From an uncultured Pirellulaceae bacterium (GTDB taxonomy: Bacteria; Planctomycetota; Planctomycetia; Pirellulales; Pirellulaceae), in NCBI GenBank assembly GCA_937929805.1, contig CALFUT010000018.1, positions 1-52,016 on the forward strand: a stretch of DNA of 52,016 nt, read 5' to 3'. Each line of letters begins with the position of its first letter. Position 1 is the first letter of the stretch. Shown here piece by piece: positions 17,453-30,200 of the stretch. Below the pieces are notes generated by a model. That model saw nothing but the letters and a program-made list of their open reading frames with translations. It made no database searches and was not told where the DNA came from. A program made the position numbers and the translations under genes.

Positions 17453-17526
17453 TAGCGATGGAGGGATTCGAACCCCCGACACGCGGATTATGATTCCGCT
17501 GCTCTAACCAACTGAGCTACATCGCC
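17453..17526 (-). tRNA. tRNA-Met (CAT)
   Basis: Reading the minus strand from 17526, the cloverleaf is complete: acceptor GGCGATG/CATCGCT, D arm GCTC/GAGC, anticodon stem GCGGA/TCCGC with loop ATCATAA (anticodon CAT), T arm GGGGG/CCCTC with TTCGAAT, discriminator A. No CCA is encoded. The D arm and overall pattern resemble elongator tRNA-Met more than initiator, and a lysidine-type tRNA-Ile(CAT) cannot be fully excluded. The first acceptor pair is G1-U72, which is unusual. Confidence 0.93.
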
Positions 17527-18225
17527 ATGAAAAGTTACGCAACCGATGAACCTGACCGTTTGATCGGCCTTTCAACGGCGGAACTGAACCAAGGTTTTCC
17601 GAGGTCCGATTATTGCATTTTGAACACGCACGCGCCCAGAACCGACTGCCCGACCAACAATCAACGGACGGCAAAAACGCGATCAATCGTGATTCTGGCC
17701 CTCGTGCTCTGCATATCCCAATAACTAGGGTTTGCATTACGCTCCAACCCGGTACTTTCAGGCCAGAAATGATAGGAAGCCCAAAATCCCTCGTGGAGTT
17801 GACGCACCAGTTTAGCGGCTCGGATTTTCTGGACAAGACGGAGTTTCCACCAAATCGGGCCTTTCCCTTTGCTGGCTATCTATCGGGTGTCGCGCCGCGA
17901 AAAAGCTTGCCCAAATAGGCGGGTTGGCCGGGTGTTTTAACCGTTCTGACCGAACCTTCCGGATGTCTGTCGGTCTGACAACAGAGCACTTGCCCGCCTC
18001 CAGAACGAACTCAGAGGGTGCCCTGCATCATGCCGCGGGTGGTACGGAAAGGCATGCCGCTCGAACCCCAAAAAAGTCGTCAGCTTTTTCGTAAAAGGAC
18101 TTGTTCCGCGAGCGTATTCAATCGGCTCAAAACGGAACTTTTGAATGACGTTGAGTTTCGCCTAGATTCGACTGATTCCCGGCTTGATCTTTGCCGATGT
18201 TTCTTGGACAATTCATGCTGAAAAT
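17527..18225. other. Spacer between the two tRNA genes, no gene recognised
   Basis: About 700 bp between the leftward tRNA-Met and the rightward tRNA-Ser. Frames are short and broken on both strands and none is recognisable. The only supported signal is a tRNA-Ser promoter candidate at 18184-18212. Confidence 0.5.
18184..18212 (+). promoter_or_regulatory. Candidate sigma-70-type promoter of tRNA-Ser
   Basis: TTGATC (18184-18189), a 17-base spacer and GACAAT (18207-18212) match the -35/-10 layout with four of six consensus bases each. The tRNA begins 13 bases after the -10 box. Confidence 0.45.
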
Positions 18226-18314
18226 GGAGATGTGGCTGAGTGGTCGAAAGCGCCTGATTGCTAATTAGGTGTACGGGTCAAACTGTACCGCAGGTTCGAA
18301 TCCTGTCATCTCCG
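18226..18314 (+). tRNA. tRNA-Ser (GCT)
   Basis: Acceptor GGAGATG/CATCTCC, anticodon loop TTGCTAA with anticodon GCT inside CCTGA/TTAGG, a long variable arm (GTACGG...CTGTAC) typical of class II tRNAs, T loop TTCGAAT, discriminator G at 18314. No CCA is encoded. It is followed by a strong terminator. Confidence 0.95.
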
Positions 18315-18334
18315 CTCTAAACTTCGCAAACTAG

Positions 18335-18369
18335 CCCGCCGTTCAATCGATTGAATGGCGGGTTTTTTT
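18335..18369 (+). terminator. Intrinsic terminator after tRNA-Ser
   Basis: CCCGCC (18335-18340) pairs with GGCGGG (18357-18362), and the inner TTCAAT/ATTGAA extends the stem across one G-U pair. Seven T residues follow (18363-18369). It also faces the end of the leftward histidine kinase gene. Confidence 0.9.
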
Positions 18370-18395
18370 GTGGTTTGAACGGGCCAATCGCTGAC

Positions 18396-21218
18396 TCACG
18401 CGTCGACAGGAACATCAATTGAAATGCGACGATGGAGATTTGCAAGAACATTCAGTTGAAGGGCTGCCCCTGCCAAATCTGACTCTAGTGCGGCGGTCTC
18501 AAGCTTTAACGAAGGGGCACTGAATTGTGCGAATCCGACTGTGCCTCCGGCTCCTTTTAGCCAGTGAGCAAGACTGGCCAGTTCCGTCATGTCGGCCTGA
18601 GAAAGCGCCGCTTCCATTTCGTCCAACTTCAACTTGAGCTGAGGAACAAAATCCTCGACGATCGACTGGAATTCCGGCTCGTCGGTAGGCAACTGGGAAT
18701 AGATGGGGCCGTCGTCCGAGTCTGCAAGCGACTGATCGGCGGCAGGCGATGGCGCATTTTTGATCTTCGAAGCGGGATTTGTTTTTGGCTGCAACGATCG
18801 ATTGGACTTGGCGGTTTCATTTTGAACCGTTGCGACGAGCCCGGACAACGCGGCCTTGATCGCCAAATCGTCGCGGTTCCTACAGGCAGCCAGCAATCGT
18901 GCGGTTTGCTCGCCCGTTTTAGGACGTCCGGCTGCATGGCATTCCTCTTGAAATTTCTTCAAACAAAGGGCCGTGTTTTCGAAATCACCATTTTCAATGG
19001 TTTGCTGGAACTCGATCAGCCGAGTCTGCAAAACCAGATTGAAATTAACTTTGGGTTCTAGCTTTTCGTGAGTCGTTCTGGAATCGGCGGTAGAAGGTCG
19101 CGTCGATTTGGTTTCTTCGGTAGCAGGAGGAAGGTGAGCAAGGTGGTCGCCGACAGTGCGTAGGACTTCATCAATCTGCACCGGCTTTGCAAGGAAGTCA
19201 TCACAACCCGCAGCCAAACATTTTTCTCGGTCACCCGTCATGGCATTTGCTGTCAGCGCGATGATTGGAACCTTCACGCCGCATTCGCGTAATTTGGCGG
19301 TCGCTTGGTAGCCGTCCATGACAGGCATTTGCATATCCATCAGGATCAAATCGAATTCGTTCGACGAAGCTTCCTCCACTCCAAGTGCACCGTTCTCTGC
19401 CTCGGCAACCTCGCATCCGGCTTTCTCGAGGATCAGCTTGATCAAGCGGCGGTTTGCGTCGCCGTCATCAACAACGAGGACTCGACCGGCAGGTAGTTGC
19501 GTTATCCCAACATAATCACGACTGCTCTTTTTTGTCGTTTCGCGATACTGATCGAAAGCAATCAACGGAAGGCTATCGATGCTACCGACGTTGATTGTAA
19601 AGGTGAACGTGCTTCCTTCGCCCAGTTTGCTGGTAGCAACAATCTTCCCACCAAGGGATTCGACAATTCGTTTACTAATCGCAAGCCCAAGACCCGTGCC
19701 ACCAAATCTTCGTGTCACGCTAGAATCGGCTTGGACGAAAGGATCGAAAATCAACTGAAGCTGTTCGGGCGTCATTCCGATTCCGGAATCTTGGATCGAA
19801 ACCTGCAGTTGTTTGTTACTATCGCCCACCAGACAAGTTGTTATTGACACTTTACCTTCGGACGTAAACTTGATGGCGTTGCCGACAAGGTTTGTGATCA
19901 CTTGTCTCACGCGAACGTCGTCCGTCATAATCTGGCTGGGCAGCTTGGATGGGTAAGCGACTTCCAGCTGGATGTTTTTGTCTTGCGCTCGGCCTTTGAG
20001 GATTTTCGCAACGTCTTCAACGATCGCAAATGGCGAGCATTTTTCGATTGACAACTCCATTTTTCCGGCCTCGATCTTCGACAGGTCCAGAATGTCGTTG
20101 ATTAGCGACATCAAGTGTGAACCACTTGCGTGAATCGTGGCAAGATACTCTTCCTGTTCGGCCGGATCCTCTGCAAGGCCTCGTCGCAACCAGTCGGTGA
20201 ATCCCAGAATCGCGTTCATTGGGGTGCGAATCTCGTGACTCATGTTCGCGAGAAAATCAGACTTGGCTTGGTTCGCTTCTTCGGCTGCTTGCTTACTATT
20301 TTCAAGTTCGGTAACGTTCTCGAAGCTGACCAAGACACCGTTCCCTTGCGCGGATTCAGATGCCACTGGAGCACAATTGATTTTAAACGCCAGCCGTTTG
20401 TGCTGCTGACCTTTTGAGCCTGTTGCACTCGGCACATCAACACAGATCATTTGATCCAGAATTCGCTCGCCCGTGGCAGAGCTTTCAATCCATGGAGGTT
20501 CCGCCAACGGGGTTCCGGCAACGGTCAACCATTCGAAAGATTCGTGAGGCGTCTGCCCCAGCAAACGATCCGAGTCAGCACTCATCAGATGGCAGAAGAC
20601 TTGGTTCGCCAGCACAATGCGTCCCTTTCGGTCCAGCACAAGGAGTCCTTCAGACAGGTTGTCCAATGCGTTGCGAACCCGATTGGGGACAGTTTTGGAT
20701 GGGTCTAACTGAGTCAACATCGACCCTAGGTAGATCATGTACAGAATGAATGTCGTGGCGGCAAGGAAAATGGAAAAACGTGTCGTTGGATTGATCCACG
20801 CCGACAAACCGCTTTGCATGGGTGTGAATGTGAAATGAATTTTTCCCCACTTTTCACTGCCACGGAACAAGTTGATCGCCAGCTGGTCTACCGATGAGCG
20901 TTGACGATCTATGCTCGCTTCTGAGGCACCCTCGCTGTTAATACTGCGTCTGCCCATCTTTTCCGCAACGCGAATCGCTTTGATCTCGCTGCTTTGCCAG
21001 ACGACCTGATCAATCATCGTTTTTAACATGCGATGCTGATCATTCTGAATCAGCAATGCGGCGCTCACAGCGATAGATTCGGCCAACTGAGCTCGAGCGC
21101 GTACGTGCTCTTGAGCAACAGAAGGGATCAAACGCATAATCGAAGCCGATTGGACGACCAAAAGCAGAATGCCGATCAGGCCTATCGTCAGTCGAATTTT
21201 TGTGGTCAGCCAGCGCAT
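18396..21218 (-). CDS. Membrane hybrid histidine kinase with PAS, receiver and HPt domains
   Basis: 940 residues. A transmembrane segment at about 9-27 is followed by an extracytoplasmic part and a second membrane segment at about 150-168. The conserved linker 'LDPSKTVPNRVRNALDNLSE' leads into a PAS domain (about 183-300). HisKA has the phospho-acceptor His328 in 'SHEIRTPMNAILGF'. HATPase_c spans about 430-545 with 'NLVGNAIKF' and 'RRFGGTGLGLAISK'. The receiver has Asp628 in 'LILMDMQMPVMDG'. A C-terminal HPt domain has His885 in 'LAHWLKGAGG'. The chain predicts a His-Asp-His relay to a separate regulator that is not encoded nearby. The gene lies 74 bp downstream of the giant surface-protein gene, and its input half resembles that of the diguanylate cyclase at 31524-33305. 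Confidence 0.93.
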   Translation of the reverse strand: MRWLTTKIRLTIGLIGILLLVVQSASIMRLIPSVAQEHVRARAQLAESIAVSAALLIQNDQHRMLKTMIDQVVWQSSEIKAIRVAEKMGRRSINSEGASEASIDRQRSSVDQLAINLFRGSEKWGKIHFTFTPMQSGLSAWINPTTRFSIFLAATTFILYMIYLGSMLTQLDPSKTVPNRVRNALDNLSEGLLVLDRKGRIVLANQVFCHLMSADSDRLLGQTPHESFEWLTVAGTPLAEPPWIESSATGERILDQMICVDVPSATGSKGQQHKRLAFKINCAPVASESAQGNGVLVSFENVTELENSKQAAEEANQAKSDFLANMSHEIRTPMNAILGFTDWLRRGLAEDPAEQEEYLATIHASGSHLMSLINDILDLSKIEAGKMELSIEKCSPFAIVEDVAKILKGRAQDKNIQLEVAYPSKLPSQIMTDDVRVRQVITNLVGNAIKFTSEGKVSITTCLVGDSNKQLQVSIQDSGIGMTPEQLQLIFDPFVQADSSVTRRFGGTGLGLAISKRIVESLGGKIVATSKLGEGSTFTFTINVGSIDSLPLIAFDQYRETTKKSSRDYVGITQLPAGRVLVVDDGDANRRLIKLILEKAGCEVAEAENGALGVEEASSNEFDLILMDMQMPVMDGYQATAKLRECGVKVPIIALTANAMTGDREKCLAAGCDDFLAKPVQIDEVLRTVGDHLAHLPPATEETKSTRPSTADSRTTHEKLEPKVNFNLVLQTRLIEFQQTIENGDFENTALCLKKFQEECHAAGRPKTGEQTARLLAACRNRDDLAIKAALSGLVATVQNETAKSNRSLQPKTNPASKIKNAPSPAADQSLADSDDGPIYSQLPTDEPEFQSIVEDFVPQLKLKLDEMEAALSQADMTELASLAHWLKGAGGTVGFAQFSAPSLKLETAALESDLAGAALQLNVLANLHRRISIDVPVDA

Positions 21219-21292
21219 TGGTGGTGAGCTTGGGGTGTGGGGGGAAGCTTAGTCAAAAATCAGGCGGTTTCGTGTACTCTTCATGAACTCTC

Positions 21293-24200
21293 TTACGCGT
21301 CAACAATTTGCTCGATTGACTCATCGTCCTCATCATCGATCGCTGATTTAGAGATGACAGGCAACACATCAAGCGCTGACCAAGTTGGGAGCGACGATAG
21401 AAATGTCGACACCAACAGGCCACTACCCAAGTTCCAAACAAGGTAGCCAACCGTCAGCAATGATGCTGCTGACACGACAACTTCCGGCGAACCTATGGCA
21501 AGACGATCTCTGATAAAATGTCGCTTTGAAGAATCAAGTTCCTCAAGGAAAGCAGATGCCAGAATGTTTGCATCGAACTGAATGCCCTGCGCCGAACGAC
21601 GCATATTTTTGTCTTCTGACAACTGATTGAGCAGATCAATTTCTTCAAGGTTGAACGCGTAACTATAGGTTCTGACTGCACCACTGGAGAGATTGTCTGA
21701 CTCAATCACAGTGGTTTCGTCGTCGTCAAAATCGTTAAATTCGACTTGATTCACAGATGAAGAGACCACGCCGTCGGAAACTAACGTCGGTAGATCGCCA
21801 GTCAATGAATTTTCATCTTCCACGTTCGTTCTAGGGGCTGTCGAAGCCACCGTATCGCCCCCTTGCGAATCGTCGTCTCCGTTGTTCGAGTCGTTGTCAT
21901 CACCGAATTCATCGCGATCTGGATCTCCGCTTCCTGGAATGGCTAATCCGTTGATCACATTGAGGTCAACCGTCACAATTTCTGATTGCAGCCCGCCAGT
22001 GTCGGTGGCAATAAACTGAAATGAATCTTGTCCACGACCAGCCAAATCGGTCAGTTCGAAAAAGACATTGCCAGCTTCATCGATGGTCACAAACCCTTGA
22101 TCTGCCTGATCAAGAAGAGAGAAAGTGATTGAGTCGCCAGCGTCCACGTCAGAAACTAGATCGTTAAGATTGATTGGGACATCAGACGGGCCATCAGATA
22201 CTTGAACATCGGCAAGCACCGGTTCGCTCGTCGCGATCGGGGCCTCATTGACATCATCAATCTTGACCGTAATCACGTGTTTATCTGACTGAAGCCCTTC
22301 GCTGTCGACGGCCACAATCGTGACACTGAAGGTATTGTCTCCATTTGCATCCAATGGGTTTTCAAAGTCAGGCAGCGTCGTAAGCCGAAGCGTGCCATCA
22401 TCGTTCACGAAAAGACTCTGTTGAGCCGCTTCACGAACGATCTCCCACGTTGCCGTTTCGTCTTCAGTATCGACCGCATTGAGAACAAGTTCGAAAGGTG
22501 TATTCTCGTCGATCGTGATATTCGTGTCCGCAATGTCTAGTTCCGGAGCGTCATTGACGGCAGCGACCAAGACTGTCAACTGGTAGGTTGTTCCATCCGA
22601 GGCACCAACCGAATCGGTCACTGTAAATTCGATGACGCCGTCTGATGTGCTATCTTGTGTTGGCACAAAGACTAGGTTGTCAAGGTCGCTTCGAGACAAT
22701 GAAACCGGCAGGACGACGTCTAATCCGTTTAGTTGAAGCACTCCTTCGGTCACCGAAATCACGGAGACCATTCCAAGCGAATCGTCGCCTTGGTCCTCAA
22801 CATCGGTGAATCCGAAATCGTCTTGGCTCAAAGAGCGAGGCACATCTTCGTTTGTATTAATGGTGTTGCTTTCCGCAGATGGAGCATCGTTCTCCGCGGT
22901 AACTAGGACTGTTAGCTCGTAAGTTATTCCATTCGACGCACCATCCGAATCGGCTACTGTAAATTCTATGACTCCGTCCGATGTGCTGTTAACTGTTGGC
23001 ACGAAGACGAGACTGTCCAAATCGTTCCTTGAAAATTCAGCGGGTAGAGAAACTTCAACTCCACTAAATCGAAGCGTCCCTCCAGTCACCGATGTAACCG
23101 TGGCTCTTCCGAGCGATTCGTCCGCTTGATCCTCAACATCGGAGAATCCAAAATCGTCTTGATCTAATGGAAGAGGGGTATCCTCTAGCGTGGCAACCGT
23201 GTTGCTCTCAGCCGTTGGAAGATCGTTCTCTGCCGAAACTTCGACTGTTAGCTGGTAGGTTGTTCCATCCGAGGCACCATCCGAATCGGCTACCGTGAAC
23301 TCAATCAATCCATCCGTGGTGCTATCTTGTGTTGGCGTGAACACCAGATTATCAACTTCACCTCGTGAAAGCGTGGCCGGCAAGGTCACGTCAACCCCAT
23401 TTAGCGAAAGTGTGCCGCCACTGACCGTTGCCACGCGGATCGTCCCAAGCAGAGGGTCCGTACCGTCTTCCAAATCGTTGAATCCAAAATCTGCAAGATC
23501 CAGATTTTTGGCCATATCCTCTGTGGCGCTGACAGTATTGCTTTCAGCCGATGGCGCTGAATTCAACGTCAGTCGGTTGCCAAACTCGGAAGTGTTGGCT
23601 CCATCGAATGCCAATGCGGTAAACCGGGTGGTGGCCGCAGGTGCCGAGGGCAAAATGGCTTGAAAGGCACCCGACCCGGGGTCAAACGTCATATCGGAAA
23701 CCAGCAGCGTGGTGACGTAGGTCACTCGTTCTTCGCCGCCAACCGTCGTTACCTCATACAGCTCGACTCGATCCACGCCTGCCGCAAGTTGAAACTCCAG
23801 CTCTGCCCGGTCAGAGTACAACGTCGCATTGGTAAGTACAGGCTCGTCCAATCCTTGATTGCCTGAATGCTCATTGAGACCATCAATCGAAGAATCACCG
23901 TCTCCTTGTCCCGCCAGCAAGGCCTGAGCGTCATCGTATTCCGAGCGACTGATGGTCCCAGATCCGTTCGTATCGTGATCCGCGAGTGTGAATCCCGTTC
24001 CGGCAATCTCACTCGCGCTTAGAGATCCGTTGCCGTTGGTGTCGAGCCCAAGAACTGGCGTTGCACCCACCGTAATGTCTGAGAACGATCGGCCTCGTGA
24101 GGGAGAGGAAAGCAAATCGACATCGACACTTGTATTGCCACCGAACTGGTTCTGAGTCAGCTCGTTACCCGTGCCGGCAAACCGGAAGCTTGAGCCTTGT

Positions 24201-27200
24201 TCGGTTGTGCCGACAACGCTGATTCCTGCTCCAACGTTGTCGATGATTCGATTTTCTGAAACAACGCTGTCGTCGCCAAAGAGTCGTATGCCGCCTTGTT
24301 CGAAACCGCCCAGTCCGTTCCGGGTGATCGTGTTCTCCAAAATCGTAAACCCGCCGGGAGCAAAAAAGCTATCGACTCCAAAACCTTCGTTGTCAGCAAT
24401 CAAGTTATGACGCACTGAAATCTCGGACGAATTGCCAAGGCCGATGCCACCAAACTCAACGTCTACTGTGCCATTTTGGTTTATTTCATTTCGGAGAATT
24501 TGCCAACCATTCGCTAGGCTTGAGTTAGCGTCGGACGCGGCGGGCACAAAATGAATGCCATTCAGACCGTGGGATCCAATGAGGCTGTCTTGGACTGTTC
24601 CGTCATTGGCACGGTAAATTTTGATTCCATGCGATCGAAAAACCGTTCCGTGACTTCCATCAGGTGCAACTCCAACGAAAGTGTCCTCAATCAGGGCGTT
24701 CTCAATCCAATCGTCGGACGCGCCGTCAACACCGCCTCCGGCAAGATAGATATCCGAGCCCTCTCCATCTGTCGATCCAAAACCATGGATAGAAAGATTT
24801 CGAACAACGACGTCGCTAAGCGTTGTCTGTTCTGCACTCGCCGTAAAGACAAGACCATTGAGAACCCGATCCCCGGCTGGGACGGTTTGGTCGGCAACAA
24901 TTTCTAGTTCGGGTTGGTCGAATCCGGTCAGGCTATGCGAGTCGTTTGCACCAACGGATGTAACGGTTCCAGGCAATCCGGTGCGAAGATCGAGAACACC
25001 CGAACCGTCAGCCGCGTACACGGTTCCGTCGATCGTTGTGTTTGAATCGACGATGGCAGGGAGTGCTTCCGAAACGACGATTGACCACCAAGTCGAGTCG
25101 GCTGAATTTGCGTCATTTCTGGCGACGAACCTCATCGCGTTGTCAACGTCGGTTGGGTCCGAGTTGTCGATTGCGTTCGCGTTTTGGATGAACTGGCGGA
25201 GAGAACCTTGAACCGTTCGTCCCGCAGACGACGCGTTGTCGTCTTGATCGTCGCCGGCCAGAGTATTCGTCACGACGTTGAAGCTGAATCCAAAATCCGC
25301 GACGCCATCTGACGTACCGCTTACGGTTACTTCGCTGACATGTTCTGCTCCGGCGAGGGTGCTGGCATCATCTGATCGCGTTCCCGAATAGCCGCCAAAC
25401 AACGCTCCTCCAGTCGATACGATCTCGACGCCCGCCCCATTCAGGTATAAACCACCAGCGGATGCATAAGTCTGTTCGGCCCAAACATCGCTGACTCCGT
25501 ATGAGCCATTGAATCCATTCGAAGAAGTAATGTTGGTTGAGTCCACCACAACAAAGTAGTTGTCATGGGTAATTTCTGAGCCTTGGAAGACGTAATTTCC
25601 GCCGCCAGCGGTAACGGCTGTTGCGACAAAAATATCGTTTGTGTCTCGGACGCCATCTCCATTGTCCCGGTACAAATGGACCGTGACTCCGTCAACTCCC
25701 GCGTCACCAGTCACCGAGCCGTCACCGATCGCGTCCTCGTATACCGTACCAGTCACCTGTCCAGTTGGAATGTTGATAACGGGGATTGGATAGCTGACTT
25801 GAGAGGTTCCTCCCGCTAGGTCTCTTACGGTTACTGTAACTCCATGGCTTCCGCCGGGCGGATTTTGGTAAATGGCTTCATCGCTAATACTGATCTCGCC
25901 GGTATTAGGATCAATCGCAAACGCACCTGTGACTGTCCCAGTCAACGAGTACGTCAGCCCCAAAGCTCCATTGGTGTCAATGTCCACTCCCTCCGCGATC
26001 GCAACCACACTGCCTGCTGCCGAGCCGGTGGTGGGAGCAGGTTCTGCCAACGAAATCGAGAGTGTGGGTGCGTCGTTTTCACCTTGAACGGTCAACTGAA
26101 CGGTCAACGTCTGAGTATCACCCTGTCCATCAGATACGGCGATGTCAAAATCATCACGCTGATAGCTGTCTTCGTTGCCCAGATCGAAAGCATTCAGCCG
26201 CTCAAACTTTCCGTTTGGGTCGTAAGTGATCGTGCCGTTGGAGTTGTACGTAACAAGGGCTCCCGATGATAACTCGGTGGCAACGCCAACTTCGACGTCA
26301 TTTCCATCTACTTGGACAATATGGGCTCCGTGCGCAACTTCAAAGAATCGGTTCTGCACTTGGTTCGTCGTGAATGACTCGTCGTACGCATTCACCTGAG
26401 CGATTGAACCGGTGAAGTTGTCGTATGATACTGCATCCGCATGAAGGAACCCGCTGTGCGTCGCGCCAAGCGAGCCGTTCAGTGCTCCCGTCAACAAGCT
26501 CAGATCGCCGATTCCCTGTAAGTCAGTCAACAGATCCACCCGCTCGCCATTGACGTAAAGCGCCACGTCCGGCTGCGTCGTGTTCCCCGCCAAGTCGCCA
26601 TCCGTTGAGAACGAAACGACTACTTGGTTGAACTCGGAACTCGAAAGCTGACCGCCGCTCAAAACCAGAGGCGAAACATTAGAGGGAGCGTCTGGAGTGC
26701 GAAAGTGAAGCTCCACCTGACCGTCAATCTGGTACAAACCCCAACCCGAGTTCGCATCACCGAACTCAATCAAGGTTTGATGAGCATCGGCCACGTTGGG
26801 GCGAAACCAGATCTCCAGTGCTTTCGCGCCATCAATTGAAAGATCACCTCCACCCGATCCATCTAAATCGATGGCCGCGCGGATTCCCGGATAATCGGTG
26901 GTTGGGTTGGCATTAAACTGCGCGTCAGCCGCATCGAACGAGATCGCCCCCGCAGCGCCCAAGGTACTAGTCCATTCAAGCCCGCCGCCGCTCGCCACGA
27001 CCGAATCGGGAACGCTCAGATCGTAACTCGCGATAGGCGTCGCGGACGTGTAAATGCCAGCGTTGTCCGGATCATTACCCAAGGGGAGCAAAGTATCCAA
27101 ATCTAAATTGGTGGTCCCGTTCTCTTCGACGATCGCCGCAATCGGATCGTACGTCGCCACATCGTTAACTGGATTGACTCGGATCGTCGTGATGGTCGTT

Positions 27201-30200
27201 TGGTAAGGGCCGGAAGCCGTACTTGTTCCATTCGAATCACGCGTGACATAGGTGACGCCCAAGCGTATATCGCCGTAAAAGTTTTCCGGAGGTGTCACCG
27301 TAAGATCTTCGACCTGCAGCCCGTCGCCCGTGACGTGAACCACGTGGCTGAAGCCGGTGATATTGATGGTGGTGACTCCATCTGACACCCGCGTGCCAGC
27401 AGGCATACCGGATAGCTGAATGTCATCAACGAACTCACTGCCATCTGAATCGATATTTGAAAAATCTAAATTCAGTGGGACAGCTGTGTCTTCGTCAGCG
27501 ACCGCCGCGGGCGAGAGTCGATCGACAAAGACGCCACTGCTGTCGCCATCTGGGCTCGTATACGTAACGATCAGTTCGCCGTTAGATAACATCGTCAACG
27601 CAGGAGCCAGCTGAGCCCCGTGTTGCCGCGAATTTACAACGAACGTGTCTGTGACAGGATTCAAATCTACATCATATCGGGCTCCCGCCACGCCGATTGA
27701 ATGATTATCGGAACCGACGGAATTCCAAACTGCGATGAATCCTCCGTCATTCAAGCTAATGACTTCGGGTAAAGAGTGATGCGCAGAACTGTTTGGGCTA
27801 AGCACCTGAGTTGGATCTGCCGAGGGAGTGCCATCCAGTTCGAATCGACGCGCGACGATGTCGCGATCTGCCGATGTAGCACCACCGTCTCTCCAGATAA
27901 TGACAAAACCAGCATCTCCCAAGGACGCAATTCGAGCATTGAACTCAGGAGCTCCCGTAGTCTCACTGACAGGTTGAGATTCTGTCACGGGCACGCCAGC
28001 CGAATCGAACACTCGGTACATCATTCGATCAAACGAGGTGTCGTACCAAGTCGCAACGATCGAACCATTGTTCAGTTCCGTTGTCCGCGGAGCGAACTGC
28101 CCGCTTGCGTCGGGCGAGACATCCGCGTTGTTGAGCAGGAATTCGTTCCCCGGGTTTCCGTCAGCGTCAAAGATTCGAGCTACAGTCGCAAAACTAGCGT
28201 TAGATTCAAGAGTCGGGTCGATGGTCGACCAAGCAGCAAGAAAACCACCGCCTCGCAAAGCGGTCAATGACACGAAGTCTTGGGCAAATTGAGAATGCTG
28301 AGCCAATGCAATCGTCGCGGTACCCGTGCTGTCAACGGTCCCGTCGGCGAACAGCACGTTTCCGCTCAGGTCAAATCGTTGAGCGTATACGTCGATTTCG
28401 CCGCCGTCGTTGGTCGTCGTCGCAGCGACGACATAAGTGCCATCAGCTAAAGTTACCACTGAAGGACGCGTCTGGTCACCTTCTAAATTTCCACCAACCA
28501 ACAGCTCAGGTCCGACTTTATTGTTTGACGCATCGAAACGCTGAAGATAGATCTGTTGACCGTCGTCATGGTTACCGTTTGCGTCACTGTCGCCAGCTAA
28601 ATCGGTGTCTACCGACTCCCAGACGACAACGTACCCACCATCTTGGGTGGCAGCAATTCTCGAGCGGCTCTGCTCTCCCTCGATCGAGCTGTTGACAGGA
28701 ATTCCTCCGCTTGTGGGTATGTAGGTTGTACCAAAACCCAGCAGCAGCCCATCTACCTCTGGCAGAACTTCAAATGTCAGTGTTGAAAATGAGTCCGAAT
28801 AGTCGGCGCCGTCGTTTACGAAAAATAACACATTGTCTTGTCCCGAATAATCATTTGCGGGCACGTATAACAGTTCTCCTGAGTTGATTTCACTGGCAAG
28901 GAGTACTTGCCCTGTGGTAACTTCCGTGTCGTTCAAAAGCAGTTTGCCGTGTTGAGGAACTCTTGAAATTTGCAACTGAGTGAAAGTGCCTCCATCGGCG
29001 TCACTAAACCCAAAATCTGATGCACTAATTGCTTGAGCACCATCTTCCGGCAGCGTAAACGTCCGATCACTCCCTGATGGAGTTTCATTGTTGCTGGATG
29101 CCGGTTCCCCTCGTATGTTAGTGCCATCTTCCGCGAACACCTGACTTAGGAAAAATGCGGCGACGCTGTCGTCGTCAACCGCAGTCACCGACACCTCGTA
29201 TCGATTGGTACTTAGTTGGCTAGCGGGGCTTACCGAAAGTGACCGCTGAGGTGTAAGGACGTTCCCGGTCGAAAAATCGACGGTGGCCTCATAAACCTCT
29301 TGACGATCGAAGAAGCCAAGAGGGGTGAGGCCTTCTCCTTCCCATGCGATATGAACGTTTCCGTTGTCCAGCAAAACAACACTGGAACCAAACTGATCGC
29401 CATCCGTTGCGGTCACGAAATCCGAATGCGAGGTTACGAAAGAAGTATCAAACAAACGACTTTCCGCACGCAGGTCAAGGTCCGTACCACCCGCTAGATC
29501 ATTTGCGGTATACGCGACGACAAAGTTGCCGCTTGAGTCGATCGCCGCCGACGCTTGAGTGTACTGGAAGTTCGCTCGGCCTTGGATTTGCGTAGCCGAC
29601 GAAAAGGCCGTTCCGTCCGCATTGAACGTCTTGGCAAAAATAGCGCTTTTATCGTTAGCTGAACCATTGTGGGTGTCCCAAGCTACCACGAATTGACCGG
29701 AATCGTTCATCGCCACAAACGGGTTAGCCGACTGTTCAAAATCAGCAAACCCTGAGCCACTAACGTCGAAGACACCTCCTACCGGACTTCCGTCGACGCT
29801 ATACCGGCGTCCAAGAATTTCTGAGACGCCTGACTCGGTCGATTCCCAGACGATCACGACATTTCCGGCGGCGTCAATTGCGATCGATGAATCGTCTGCC
29901 TCAACACCCACGCTTGGCACATCAACTCGAAATTCGCCCCGCACGACAGAGCCGCCTCCGTCGTAAAACTTTGCGAAAACCGCTCTTTCTCCCGTCGTGC
30001 TAACGCTTGTCCACGTAACCGCTTTGCTTCCGTTGTCTGCAACGGCAATCGACGCGTAAACCTGTTCCCCTGCCAGCGTCTCGTTTACCAAAATGTCATC
30101 CGTTCGATTGCCGAACTGGTCCCTCGTATGAATGTAGATATCAAAGCCGTCGGTTACTCCATCATCATAGGTTGATGTTACGATCGTCGATCGCCCTGCC

